Of a stretch of 64,000 bases of DNA, positions 55,761-63,967 are shown in pieces. The first letter of the stretch is position 1; each line of letters starts with the position of its first letter. Both the position numbers and the translations under genes were made by a program. Source of the DNA: Candidatus Thorarchaeota archaeon (GTDB lineage: Archaea > Asgardarchaeota > Thorarchaeia > Thorarchaeales > Thorarchaeaceae); assembly GCA_011364985.1 (NCBI GenBank), contig RDOC01000001.1, positions 279,124 through 343,123 of the forward strand. The letters run 5' to 3'. The notes under the pieces are model-generated. The model was not told where the DNA came from, made no database searches, and worked only from the letters and a program-made list of their open reading frames with translations.

Positions 55761-56855
55761 ATGGCAGACCTAAAGGTAGAGATTGCTGGACTTAAATTCA
55801 GGAACCCTGTTCTTACGGCAGCTGGTCCTACGTCCCGAAATGGCATGACGCTGTTGAATGCTGCTGCTGGCGGCGTAGGTGGTCTTGTCGCAAAGACTGT
55901 AAGTGTCACACGGGCTGATGTTCCCAAACCAAATATGTCTGCATTTGGTAGCGGAAGAGTAGAATCGAAACGAGGTATTCTAAATGCTGAACTCTGGAGT
56001 GAGATTTCAATTGAGCAATGGCTCGAGAAGGAGTATGCCATTGCCCTCAGTTCGGGCTTGCCACTTATAGCTAGTGTGGGTTACACTCCAGACGAGGTGT
56101 CTGCAATTGCGCCCAGAATTGTTGAGAAAGGAGTCCATGGAATAGAGTTCAGTACACACTATGTAGGAGAACATGCAGAGATAGCAAAGGCACTTCGTGA
56201 ATCTGTTGATGTGCCGATTTTTGCCAAGATTAGCCCAAAAGCGGATGTGGCATCTGTGGCAAAGGCTGTGGAACCATTCATTGACGGTATCGTGGCCATT
56301 AATACGTACGGGCCTTGTCTCAGGATTGATATTGAAACAGGCAAGCCATTTCTCGGTAGTGAATACGGAGAAGGCTGGATGAGTGGCAGTGCGATCAAAC
56401 CCATCGCCTTAAGATGCGTTGTGGAGATTGCTCGGACCATCAACAAACCTGTCATTGGAGTCGGTGGAGTGACAACGGGAAAGGATGCTATCGAATTCTT
56501 CATGGCTGGGGCGTCAGCAGTTGAAGTTTGCACGGCGGCAATTCTTGAAGGGAATACTGTCTATGGGAAAATTGCGAAAGAGATCAATGAGTGGATGGAT
56601 ATGCACGAATACAAATCAATTGAAGACCTTCGCGGATTAGCTCTTCCACATCTTGCCAAAGGAGTATCCCTTAGACCACCTCCAAAGGTCGATCTTGATG
56701 CATGTACTCGCTGCGGTCTATGTGAGAAATCGTGTGTATATCATGCCATCACGGTGAACAAGGCAGAGGATTTCTTTGAGATTAACAGCGAAACCTGCGA
56801 GGGATGCGGCATGTGTGTTTCAGTCTGCCCCTATAACGCGCTATCTATTGAATAG
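55761..56855 (+). CDS. PreA/dihydroorotate dehydrogenase-like Fe-S flavoprotein
   Basis: A protein of about 364 residues. An FMN-binding TIM barrel of the dihydroorotate/dihydropyrimidine dehydrogenase class (MADLKVEIAGLKFRNPV, INTYGP, SGSAIKPIALR, GVGGVTTGKDAIEF) is followed by a C-terminal ferredoxin domain with CTRCGLCEKSC and CEGCGMCVSVCP. PreA-type enzymes reduce pyrimidine rings. The catalytic NxSCP loop of the family is replaced here by an EFSTHYVG stretch, so the substrate is probably different. ATG at 55761 matches the family N terminus; ATG at 55734 would add nine residues. It lies inside the two-module oxidoreductase block. Confidence 0.88.
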   Translation: MADLKVEIAGLKFRNPVLTAAGPTSRNGMTLLNAAAGGVGGLVAKTVSVTRADVPKPNMSAFGSGRVESKRGILNAELWSEISIEQWLEKEYAIALSSGLPLIASVGYTPDEVSAIAPRIVEKGVHGIEFSTHYVGEHAEIAKALRESVDVPIFAKISPKADVASVAKAVEPFIDGIVAINTYGPCLRIDIETGKPFLGSEYGEGWMSGSAIKPIALRCVVEIARTINKPVIGVGGVTTGKDAIEFFMAGASAVEVCTAAILEGNTVYGKIAKEINEWMDMHEYKSIEDLRGLALPHLAKGVSLRPPPKVDLDACTRCGLCEKSCVYHAITVNKAEDFFEINSETCEGCGMCVSVCPYNALSIE

Positions 56856-56867
56856 CTCAGCTTGAGA

Positions 56868-58061
56868 TTAGAGAAACACAAATGGATCGATTCCCTTTGT
56901 GAGGTGTGTGGCTTTGCCTGTCGTGACGGCATAGTCATCCTCTATTCGAACCCCGCCAAATCCCTCGAAATAGACCCCTGGTTCTATTGTAATGACATGA
57001 CCCACTTCAAAATGGCCGTCACGGTCATAGGTACTAGGCTGTTCATGCACCTCTAGTCCAATGCCGTGCCCAAGACCATGGGTCATCCCGTCCTTTGTTT
57101 CAGGGTCTAGGCGTCTGGATTTGTACCCATGCTTCCGAAGTGTATTGTAGCAAGCCATGTTTATTTCATCTATCTGCACGCCTGCAGTAAGTGCATCAAC
57201 AGAAGCCATATGGGCCTCATAGACTGCCTCGAACATATCTCTAAGCTTCTTTGATACTGTGCTCTTGACTATAGTTCTTGTCACATCAGCAATGTATCGT
57301 TCCCGCTTTAGTCTGGGAAAGACGTCAATAATGATTGGCACCTCGGCCTTCAGTTTGTCTTCTGGATTGCCCAGATAGTGCCAGTCGAACCCCTTCTCAC
57401 CTACTGCAACAATGCAGTCTTCTGCAGACTCAGCACCTTGGTCAATTAGGAAATGATCAAGTGAGAGCTTGATGGCGCCGACAGTGACAGGCGTCCCATT
57501 GTGCATTAAGGTCTTGTTTGGACCAACATCAGTTTCCTTGACGAATTCAATGACCTGAGAGATGGCACCCATTGTCGCATCACCAGCTTTCTTGATGAGT
57601 TCAAGTTCTCGTTTGGACTTCGTTGCACGACCTTCAAGAAACAGATCTGATACTGCTTTCACATCATAGCCAAGCTTTTGAAGTCCGATGACAAGATATG
57701 CGGGCAGAGCGTTGGATATTCCAATGGTCTTGCCATCAAAAATCTCACCAAGAATCTTCCCCCAAAACCGTTCAGGATTATCTGTTAATCTCTTTCCCGA
57801 TGTGATGAGTTCCATATACAAGTCCGTTGCATCGTATGTATTCTCGACTATGCTTTCGTTCTTTAGCCGGTCTAATGTGTTTAGTCCTGTAATGCCGATT
57901 AAATTCTCGTCCTTTTGTTGGAAGACTCCTATATCATCAGGTGACCTAAATCGTGTCAGCCAGTAAATGTCCGGTACTTCAAAGGCACTGCCATATGCAA
58001 ATATGGCATCCACTTCATATTTTTGCATTAGTCTGTCCAGGTCCTTAAGCAAGGAAATCAC
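56868..58061 (-). CDS. M24 family peptidase / creatinase-fold protein
   Basis: A 397-residue pita-bread-fold protein. An N-terminal creatinase-like domain (residues ~1-150) precedes the catalytic domain with metal ligands DVFPR, IADVTR, GHGIGLEVHE, IEPGVYFEG and GVRIEDDY. This is the five-ligand set of Xaa-Pro aminopeptidases/dipeptidases. Creatinases share the fold but lack the metal set, so a metallopeptidase is favoured. It probably cleaves Xaa-Pro peptides, though a role on another amide is possible given the neighbours. It converges on the PreA-like gene with a 12-base gap. Confidence 0.9.
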   Translation of the reverse strand: MISLLKDLDRLMQKYEVDAIFAYGSAFEVPDIYWLTRFRSPDDIGVFQQKDENLIGITGLNTLDRLKNESIVENTYDATDLYMELITSGKRLTDNPERFWGKILGEIFDGKTIGISNALPAYLVIGLQKLGYDVKAVSDLFLEGRATKSKRELELIKKAGDATMGAISQVIEFVKETDVGPNKTLMHNGTPVTVGAIKLSLDHFLIDQGAESAEDCIVAVGEKGFDWHYLGNPEDKLKAEVPIIIDVFPRLKRERYIADVTRTIVKSTVSKKLRDMFEAVYEAHMASVDALTAGVQIDEINMACYNTLRKHGYKSRRLDPETKDGMTHGLGHGIGLEVHEQPSTYDRDGHFEVGHVITIEPGVYFEGFGGVRIEDDYAVTTGKATHLTKGIDPFVFL

Positions 58062-58110
58062 CCATTGGATGGCCTATCATGTATTGAATAAGCCTTTCGA
58101 ATACTCCTCG

Positions 58111-58995
58111 CTATAGATATACCTTCATTCGATCCTCCACCTGTTTCCGACTCGGCATGCCTATTGGACCGTGAGTCTGCGCATTAAATGAAGAACACGT
58201 TGCTCCAAAGAGGCCAGCTCTCTTCACATCACCGGTCCTTATGTACTCAAGAAGGAACCCCATAGCATACACATCTCCACTTCCGGTGGAATCCGCAGAT
58301 TCAGAACCAAGAACAAGTGGTATATCCATCTGAGTGTTCCGAGTGTAGACAGTAGATCCTTTACGGCTTCGGGTCACTAGGACAATTCGGGGACCAAGTT
58401 CCAGTATCTCTGTTACAGCTGAAAGCTCGGATTGTGCATCAAAAGCTGCACTTAGTTCTAATTCGTTGAATTTCACAACATCCACCAGAGAAAGAATTCG
58501 TGACGGATTCTTCCATTCCTTCTCCACCACGCAGCCATCAACAATATCTCTCAGATAGCCTTGCGCATCAAGTGAAACTAGGGGGCCACCCATGCGTGCC
58601 TTGCTATAACAACCATCATCAATGTCAGCAGCAGTCAAAGGAGAAAAATGATATATGCTGGCTCCAAGATGCTGAGGGAGAATATCCTCAGGGACAACAG
58701 GCTCGGCAATTGCCTCCACACACTGGCTTCTACCCTCAAAATCATATTCGTTGATGAAGCGTGTGCTCTTCATACCCTTTACATGTAACCCTGAAAGGTC
58801 CAACCCTGAATTCTGAAGTATCTCCAGGTAGACGTCTTCGAAATCACTGCCAATACAGCTCACAATGCCCGCCCCCATTGCTCCCACTGCTGGCGCAATC
58901 ATTGCATATGCAGGGCCGCCTCCTAATGTTTCTATTCTTGCTTCAGGCGTTACAATACAATCCCTACTCAGATGACCAATGACGACTAATTCCAC
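58111..58995 (-). CDS. PfkB-family carbohydrate/nucleoside kinase
   Basis: A 294-residue ribokinase-fold protein. The GGGPAYAM N-terminal signature, KFNELEL in the centre and DSTGSGDVYAMGFL near residue 240 (equivalent of DTxGAGD, with the catalytic Asp) are present. It should phosphorylate a sugar or nucleoside with ATP. The exact substrate is unclear; nucleoside or pseudouridine kinases are candidates given the pyrimidine-type genes nearby. It is divergent from the MoaD-like gene. Confidence 0.87.
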   Translation of the reverse strand: MELVVIGHLSRDCIVTPEARIETLGGGPAYAMIAPAVGAMGAGIVSCIGSDFEDVYLEILQNSGLDLSGLHVKGMKSTRFINEYDFEGRSQCVEAIAEPVVPEDILPQHLGASIYHFSPLTAADIDDGCYSKARMGGPLVSLDAQGYLRDIVDGCVVEKEWKNPSRILSLVDVVKFNELELSAAFDAQSELSAVTEILELGPRIVLVTRSRKGSTVYTRNTQMDIPLVLGSESADSTGSGDVYAMGFLLEYIRTGDVKRAGLFGATCSSFNAQTHGPIGMPSRKQVEDRMKVYL

Positions 58996-59109
58996 AGAAA
59001 CGACACTCCTTGGGACCTATCAGGCGGGATGCATGAAGGTGTACTCACCTATAACTTCTATCATTCGATTTCAGGTGCGGTTAGCAACGGTTAAAACAAG
59101 CATTCCACA

Positions 59110-59415
59110 TTGTTTGAAGTTGAGTGGTCAAATTTGGTTACCGTCACGGTGAAGTTCTTCGCAACGGTCCGTGAAGCTCTAGGCACCAGAAGTGTGCAAG
59201 TCGATGCGAGTACTGTCAGAGAAGTACTCGATAGACTCATAGAGCGGTTTGGCAAGGACTTCTCGGAAACGGTTATCGACCAAGAAACAGGCGACCTGAA
59301 GCGCTTCTTCTCTTGTATGGTGAATGGAAGAAGGATTGAGCTCCTTGATAGATACGATACCAAGCTAAAGGAGGGAGATTCGATGGCTCTCTTCCCCCCC
59401 GTCGGAGGAGGCTAG
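59110..59415 (+). CDS. MoaD/ThiS-type sulfur carrier protein
   Basis: A beta-grasp ubiquitin-like protein of 101 residues (93 if TTG 59134 is used). VKFFATVREALG, MVNGRRIELL and a free C-terminal GGG (PPVGGG) are the marks of MoaD/ThiS carriers, whose terminal Gly accepts sulfur as a thiocarboxylate. MoaD supplies the dithiolene sulfur of molybdopterin, also the basis of the tungsten cofactor. The gene lies between two AOR-family genes, so a dedicated role in tungstopterin synthesis is likely. A GGTTAAAACA TATA-like stretch lies about 20 bases before the TTG at 59110. Confidence 0.88.
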   Translation: MFEVEWSNLVTVTVKFFATVREALGTRSVQVDASTVREVLDRLIERFGKDFSETVIDQETGDLKRFFSCMVNGRRIELLDRYDTKLKEGDSMALFPPVGGG

Positions 59416-59446
59416 CCTGTAGTGCAGAACTAGGAGAGATGAAATC

Positions 59447-60805
59447 ATGTTGGATCTGGTTGTAAAAAATGCACGACTTCTGCTTGAGTCGGGATTGATA
59501 AGAGGAGGAATAGGCGTTAAGGATGGGAAGATTGGAGTAATAGCAAGAGACGAGCATCTACCTGATGCCAACATCATCATCGATGCAAACTCCAACATAC
59601 TAATGCCAGGGCTAATTGACGGCCATGCTCACATTCATGATCCTGCAATGCTGGACCATGAAGATTTCACAACCGGAACTCGCGCCGCAGCCGCAGGAGG
59701 AATCACAACAGTCATCGACATGCCGCTCACAAGTCAAGTCGACACTCCAATACTTGTGGATGAGAAGATATCGCAAGGGGAGTCGATTGCTATTGTCGAC
59801 TTCTCGTTCTATGCTGGGATGATTAATTCGGACAATGTGCCCGCAATTCCACTACTTATTGACAAGGGCATTGCAGCGTTCAAGGCCTTTACTTGTGAAC
59901 CATATTATGCAAATAACGGAGTGATTCTTCGTGCTTTGAGCGAGGTATCGGAGCAGGGAGGCCATCTCACTGTACATGCAGAAGACCAAGGCATCATAGA
60001 CGAGTTTGCCAAGGACTTCCAAGACGAGTGGGATGCCCCCGTCAGTCACGCTCTTTCCCGGCCCTTCATAGCAGAGCAATATGCAGTGAAGCAGATGATT
60101 GATATGGCCGAGCGAACAGGAGGACATCTGCATATAGCTCATGTCACAACTGCGGACGGCGTAAGAGAGATTGAGAAGGGAAAACTTAGGGGAGTAATGG
60201 TGACCACTGAAGTCTGCCCGCACCATCTTTTGTTTAACAGCGATGAGATGAATCGGCTGGGACCAAAGAGCAAGATGAACCCGCCACTCAGAAGCAAACG
60301 AGATGTTTCTGCATTATGGTCTGCACTGCTCCGAGGGATAATCGACCTTGCCGTCACTGATCATGCACCCTCACCTCTTCAGGAGAAAGAGGTAGGACGG
60401 GAGGACATTCGAAAGGCATGGTCGGGAGTAGACGGTCTACAGATGCTCCTTAGAATTCTGCTCTCAGAGGGCGTAAACAAGGGGAGAATAACATTTGAGA
60501 AACTTCTTCGGGTGGCATCGCTTAATCCGGCAAAACTATTCGGCCTCTATCCAAGAAAGGGAGCACTTCTGGTTGGCTCAGATGCGGATTTCGTTGTCAT
60601 TGACCCTGCTCTTGAAGAGACTATTGGCGAAGAAATGATGTTCTCCAAATGTGACTGGACTCTCTACGACGGAATGAAGGTAACAGGAACTCCACTCATG
60701 ACCTTTGTAAGAGGCGTGCAGGTGTACGGAGATAATCGGATGCATGTGAAGCCGGGGCATGGTCAATTTCAACCAATGAGTGGATACTCCCCAATAGGAG
60801 TGTAA
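59447..60805 (+). CDS. Allantoinase/dihydropyrimidinase-type cyclic amidohydrolase
   Basis: A 452-residue amidohydrolase. IDGHAHIHDP (first His pair, near residue 57), carbamylation-type Lys in AAFKAFTCEP (near residue 146), HAED (~176), HIAHVTT (~229) and TDHAPS (~303) give the binuclear metal site of dihydroorotase, allantoinase and hydantoinase. GTRAAAAGGITTVIDMPL is particularly close to allantoinase. Such enzymes open cyclic ureides by hydrolysis. It follows the MoaD gene by 31 bases and precedes the second ferredoxin-oxidoreductase module by three bases, so it is co-transcribed with both. Confidence 0.9.
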   Translation: MLDLVVKNARLLLESGLIRGGIGVKDGKIGVIARDEHLPDANIIIDANSNILMPGLIDGHAHIHDPAMLDHEDFTTGTRAAAAGGITTVIDMPLTSQVDTPILVDEKISQGESIAIVDFSFYAGMINSDNVPAIPLLIDKGIAAFKAFTCEPYYANNGVILRALSEVSEQGGHLTVHAEDQGIIDEFAKDFQDEWDAPVSHALSRPFIAEQYAVKQMIDMAERTGGHLHIAHVTTADGVREIEKGKLRGVMVTTEVCPHHLLFNSDEMNRLGPKSKMNPPLRSKRDVSALWSALLRGIIDLAVTDHAPSPLQEKEVGREDIRKAWSGVDGLQMLLRILLSEGVNKGRITFEKLLRVASLNPAKLFGLYPRKGALLVGSDADFVVIDPALEETIGEEMMFSKCDWTLYDGMKVTGTPLMTFVRGVQVYGDNRMHVKPGHGQFQPMSGYSPIGV

Positions 60806-60808
60806 TGC

Positions 60809-61300
60809 ATGACGGAACTCAAGTTTGTGTATGGTGACCCTCAGATATGCTCAGGATGCATGATTTGTGTTAACGTTTGTAGTATGTACTACTCTAAAGT
60901 TATTGGACCAGAATGGTCCAGAGTGCGAGTTGTGAGAGTTGAACCCGGACTGGATTTTCCCTTATTCTGCAGAAATTGCGAAGATGCTCCGTGCATTAGT
61001 GCATGCCCAGAAGGGGCGCTTAGTAGAACATCGAAAGGCGTTGTTATTGTAAACGATGGAAAATGTACCGGTCACGGCGAGTGTGTAAAGGCTTGTCCCT
61101 ATAATGCGATAAGGATCAACCGAGACACAGGAAAGGCAATCAAGTGCATTCATTGTGGTCAATGTGTAGAGAGATGTCCAGCAGATGCCATATGGATCAC
61201 TACAGAAGCAGAGCTCTCCGAGAAAGATGCAGACGGAAGAATGGCAAGATTGTATGAAGACCATAAGGAGGAGCTCTATGGAAGGGAGAAATCAGCATGA
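60809..61300 (+). CDS. Polyferredoxin-like subunit, third cluster C-x2-H-x2-C
   Basis: A 163-residue relative of the ferredoxin at 53084. Cluster sets 1, 2 and 4 are intact (CSGCMICVNVC, CRNCEDAPCISACP, CIHCGQCVERCP). The third reads C86-x2-H89-x2-C92-x3-C96, with His where the first copy has Cys. The cluster may be His-ligated or a [3Fe-4S]. Its stop overlaps the start of the second oxidoreductase as ATGA, so the two proteins probably form a complex. It is preceded by three bases after the amidohydrolase stop. Confidence 0.93.
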   Translation: MTELKFVYGDPQICSGCMICVNVCSMYYSKVIGPEWSRVRVVRVEPGLDFPLFCRNCEDAPCISACPEGALSRTSKGVVIVNDGKCTGHGECVKACPYNAIRINRDTGKAIKCIHCGQCVERCPADAIWITTEAELSEKDADGRMARLYEDHKEELYGREKSA

Positions 61301-63177
61301 TAAGAGGAATTGGAGGACAGATTCTTTGGGTTGATCTCACAAAAGGACGAATAGACAAGAAACCAGTCGACGAGGACTTGGTCGAGAAGTACTTGCTCGG
61401 GGCAGGATTTCTTTCTAGAATGCTCTTTGATATGATTCCCCTTGGTATTGACCCCTTCTCTCCAAAAAACGTTCTTGGCATTGCCACCGGTCTATTAACT
61501 GCATCAATGTTCCCGCAGTCATCTCGACACGTTGTGGCTGGACTCTCCCCACTGACAGAGATCTGGGGAGAAAGCCATGCGGCGGGGTTTTGGGGACCGG
61601 AATTGAAACTAGCAGGATATGATGCCATCATGTTCTTGGGTGCATCAAAGGACCCTGTATACTTGAATATTGAAAATGACAAGGTAGACCTTCTTGATGC
61701 ATCTCACATTTGGGGAGCTGATGTCTTCGAAACAGATGACTGGCTTAGAGAGAAGCATGGGAAGAGGACACGTACACTTGGTATCGGGCAGGCCGGAGAG
61801 AACCTTGTGCGATTTGCCGCCATTATGAACGACCGTGACAGGGCTTCAGCGCGCGCGGGCCTAGGAGCAGTGATGGGCTCCAAGAATGTCAAAGCAGTTG
61901 CAGTACGCGGCACTGGGAAAATAGAGGTTGCAGATTCAAAGAACTACCTTAAGCAGATGGACATATTCTTTGACCGAATGCTTGCAAACCCCTTCACGAA
62001 AGAGAGGGTCAAATACGGTACAACAAACCTTCTAGAACTGATGAACCACATTGGGCGCTTGCCGACCTACAATATGAAACAAGGAGTCTTTGAGAAATAC
62101 GAAAAGATCAGCGGAGAAACAATCACGCAGCACTACTTGGTGAAGCCTCGCGCTGACTGGAACTGCTTGCAGAGATGCGGCAGGTACACTAGAGTAAAGA
62201 CAGGCCCCTACAAGTATATTGGAGGATCTCCCGAATTTGAGTCTCAATCATCGTTGGGATCAAGATGTGGGAATGCCAACATAGAGTCGATACTGTATAC
62301 GCACCACCTTGCCAATATGTATGGGATGGATACCATTTCTCTGGGCGCAACAATCTCATGGGCGATGGAGGCATGGGACGAGGGGCTTCTAACAGGCGAG
62401 GATACGGGAGGAATAGACCTCTCTTGGGGCAACCACGAAACCATTGTGAAGTTGACAGAGATGATTGCACTCCGGGAAGGCTTCGGAAACATCTTGGCTG
62501 AAGGGAGTGAAAGAGCTGCTGCAAGAATTGGACGCGGGACTGAGGAGTTCGTAATGACTGTCAAGAAACAGGAGATTGCAGGACAGGAGCCAAGAGCACA
62601 AAAGTCGATGGGGCTCGCAGCTGTCACTGCAGCCCGAGGAGCAGATCATCTGTATGCATTCCCTGTTCTCGATGAAGCAGGATTTGATGTGGAAATCAAG
62701 AAGAGGTTTGGCAACGAATACTTACCTGAGATAGCAGACCGTCTAAATCCCAAATTCAAGGGGGTAATGGTAAAAGAATGTGAGGATTATATGGTCGTGA
62801 TTGAAAGCCTAGGTCTATGCAAATACGGGACACAAATTCCTCCCGAATTCTATTATGAAGATGTGGCGGCCGCACTAAGAGTTCACAACGGGTTGAATTT
62901 GTCCAAACAGGACCTGAAGACTATTGGAGAAAGGATTGTTAATCTGAATCGACTCTTCAATGTTGCACGAGGAGTGACAAGGAAGGACGACTCGCTTCCG
63001 GACAGACTGACCAAAGAGCCGTCCCCTGTTGGCCCTCCTAAAGGGCAGGTGGTAGAGTTGGACGATATGCTCAGCGAGTACTACGAGCATAGGGGTTGGG
63101 ATGTTGAAACTGGTATTCCTCTTCCAGAAACCCTCAAGTGCTTGGGTCTCGAGAAGGACTGGAAGGAACTCCTTTAG
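61297..63177 (+). CDS. AOR-family tungsten oxidoreductase (second copy), altered cluster ligand
   Basis: A 626-residue AOR-family protein with GESHAAGFWGPE, SPEFES, DTISLG, ADHLYA and a CKYGT distal Cys (C508). In the proximal cluster motif the first Cys (C294 of the first copy) is Asp here: D287-x2-C290-x3-C294. The [4Fe-4S] cluster may have an Asp ligand or be a changed type. The aldehyde or acid substrate may differ from that of the first copy. ATG is in an ATGA overlap with its ferredoxin gene. Confidence 0.92.
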   Translation: MIRGIGGQILWVDLTKGRIDKKPVDEDLVEKYLLGAGFLSRMLFDMIPLGIDPFSPKNVLGIATGLLTASMFPQSSRHVVAGLSPLTEIWGESHAAGFWGPELKLAGYDAIMFLGASKDPVYLNIENDKVDLLDASHIWGADVFETDDWLREKHGKRTRTLGIGQAGENLVRFAAIMNDRDRASARAGLGAVMGSKNVKAVAVRGTGKIEVADSKNYLKQMDIFFDRMLANPFTKERVKYGTTNLLELMNHIGRLPTYNMKQGVFEKYEKISGETITQHYLVKPRADWNCLQRCGRYTRVKTGPYKYIGGSPEFESQSSLGSRCGNANIESILYTHHLANMYGMDTISLGATISWAMEAWDEGLLTGEDTGGIDLSWGNHETIVKLTEMIALREGFGNILAEGSERAAARIGRGTEEFVMTVKKQEIAGQEPRAQKSMGLAAVTAARGADHLYAFPVLDEAGFDVEIKKRFGNEYLPEIADRLNPKFKGVMVKECEDYMVVIESLGLCKYGTQIPPEFYYEDVAAALRVHNGLNLSKQDLKTIGERIVNLNRLFNVARGVTRKDDSLPDRLTKEPSPVGPPKGQVVELDDMLSEYYEHRGWDVETGIPLPETLKCLGLEKDWKELL

Positions 63178-63183
63178 GAAAGA

Positions 63184-63705
63184 ATGAAAGGTGGAATCTT
63201 AATGGTATTGCACAAGTTTCAGCAGAAGATGGACATAACGGTATACGACCACTATAGAGCAGTGGTTGCAGAACTGGTGTCACTTATCCGTGAATTGGAG
63301 AACAGCATTGGCAAGGAGATGACTCACCAAATCATCTCGAAGTGGGCAGAGACCAATGCAATTGCAAACATCAAGAATGTGATGGCAGCTGAAGACACTG
63401 CCATCAATTCCTTCGAAGATGTGAAGTTACTCCTTAGAAAATGGATTACGCACCTAGACGAGAGCATGGAAACTGTCAGTATTACAGAAGAAACCTCACG
63501 CAAATCAGTCTGTATCGTTACCGAATGCATGTATGGAAAGATCTTCAACGATTTGGATGCAGCAGACCTAGGATACCTTCTGCACTGCAAGCATGACTTC
63601 GCGGCTACTCCTGGAATTCATCAAAATCTGAGATTGAAGCGGGACAAAACCGTAATGCAAGGTCACGACTGCTGCGATTTTGAATACTACTGGAAGGAAG
63701 AATAG
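63184..63705 (+). CDS. L-2-amino-thiazoline-4-carboxylate hydrolase-family protein
   Basis: A 173-residue soluble protein. The C-terminal half shows the family pattern: ECMYGKIFNDLDAADLGYLL, CKHDFA, then KTVMQGHDCCDF close to the end. The characterised member opens the thiazoline ring in bacterial L-cysteine synthesis, but most family members are uncharacterised. It follows the second oxidoreductase by six bases and is preceded by AGGAA, so it is probably part of that operon. ATG at 63202, after AGGTGG, is an alternative start. The true substrate is unknown. Confidence 0.7.
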   Translation: MKGGILMVLHKFQQKMDITVYDHYRAVVAELVSLIRELENSIGKEMTHQIISKWAETNAIANIKNVMAAEDTAINSFEDVKLLLRKWITHLDESMETVSITEETSRKSVCIVTECMYGKIFNDLDAADLGYLLHCKHDFAATPGIHQNLRLKRDKTVMQGHDCCDFEYYWKEE

Positions 63706-63712
63706 CGGGAAA

Positions 63713-63967
63713 CTAGACCCATTCACCAGTTCTGCCATGCCTTGCTCTCATAGGTTCTATACTAAAATCGATATTCTCTGTCTCACAGAAATTTAGAATA
63801 CGAATCATGAGTTTGTAGTCCATCTCGTACACAAGCTGTCCGGTTGCAGCTGAGCATTGAACTTCTATTGTGTTGTCTTCCTCCGACAGAATCTCTGCAG
63901 TGAACTCGCTTCCTAGTACTTCCTTGCCAAGACCTAGTACGGCATTTCGTATCTCGGCCGCACCCAT
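63713..63967 (-). CDS. Small protein of unknown function
   Basis: An 84-residue frame on the minus strand, ending seven bases from the convergent thiazoline-hydrolase-family gene. It has a credible ATG and balanced composition with alternating helix and strand, but no recognised domain, Cys motif or membrane segment. The region upstream of the start is cut off by the window end. Confidence 0.5.
   Translation of the reverse strand: MGAAEIRNAVLGLGKEVLGSEFTAEILSEEDNTIEVQCSAATGQLVYEMDYKLMIRILNFCETENIDFSIEPMRARHGRTGEWV

Noticed and set aside
55487-55795. Plus-strand frame of 102 codons between the first oxidoreductase and the PreA-like gene
   Set aside because: It starts inside the oxidoreductase gene and runs into the PreA-like gene in another frame, with no recognisable sequence.
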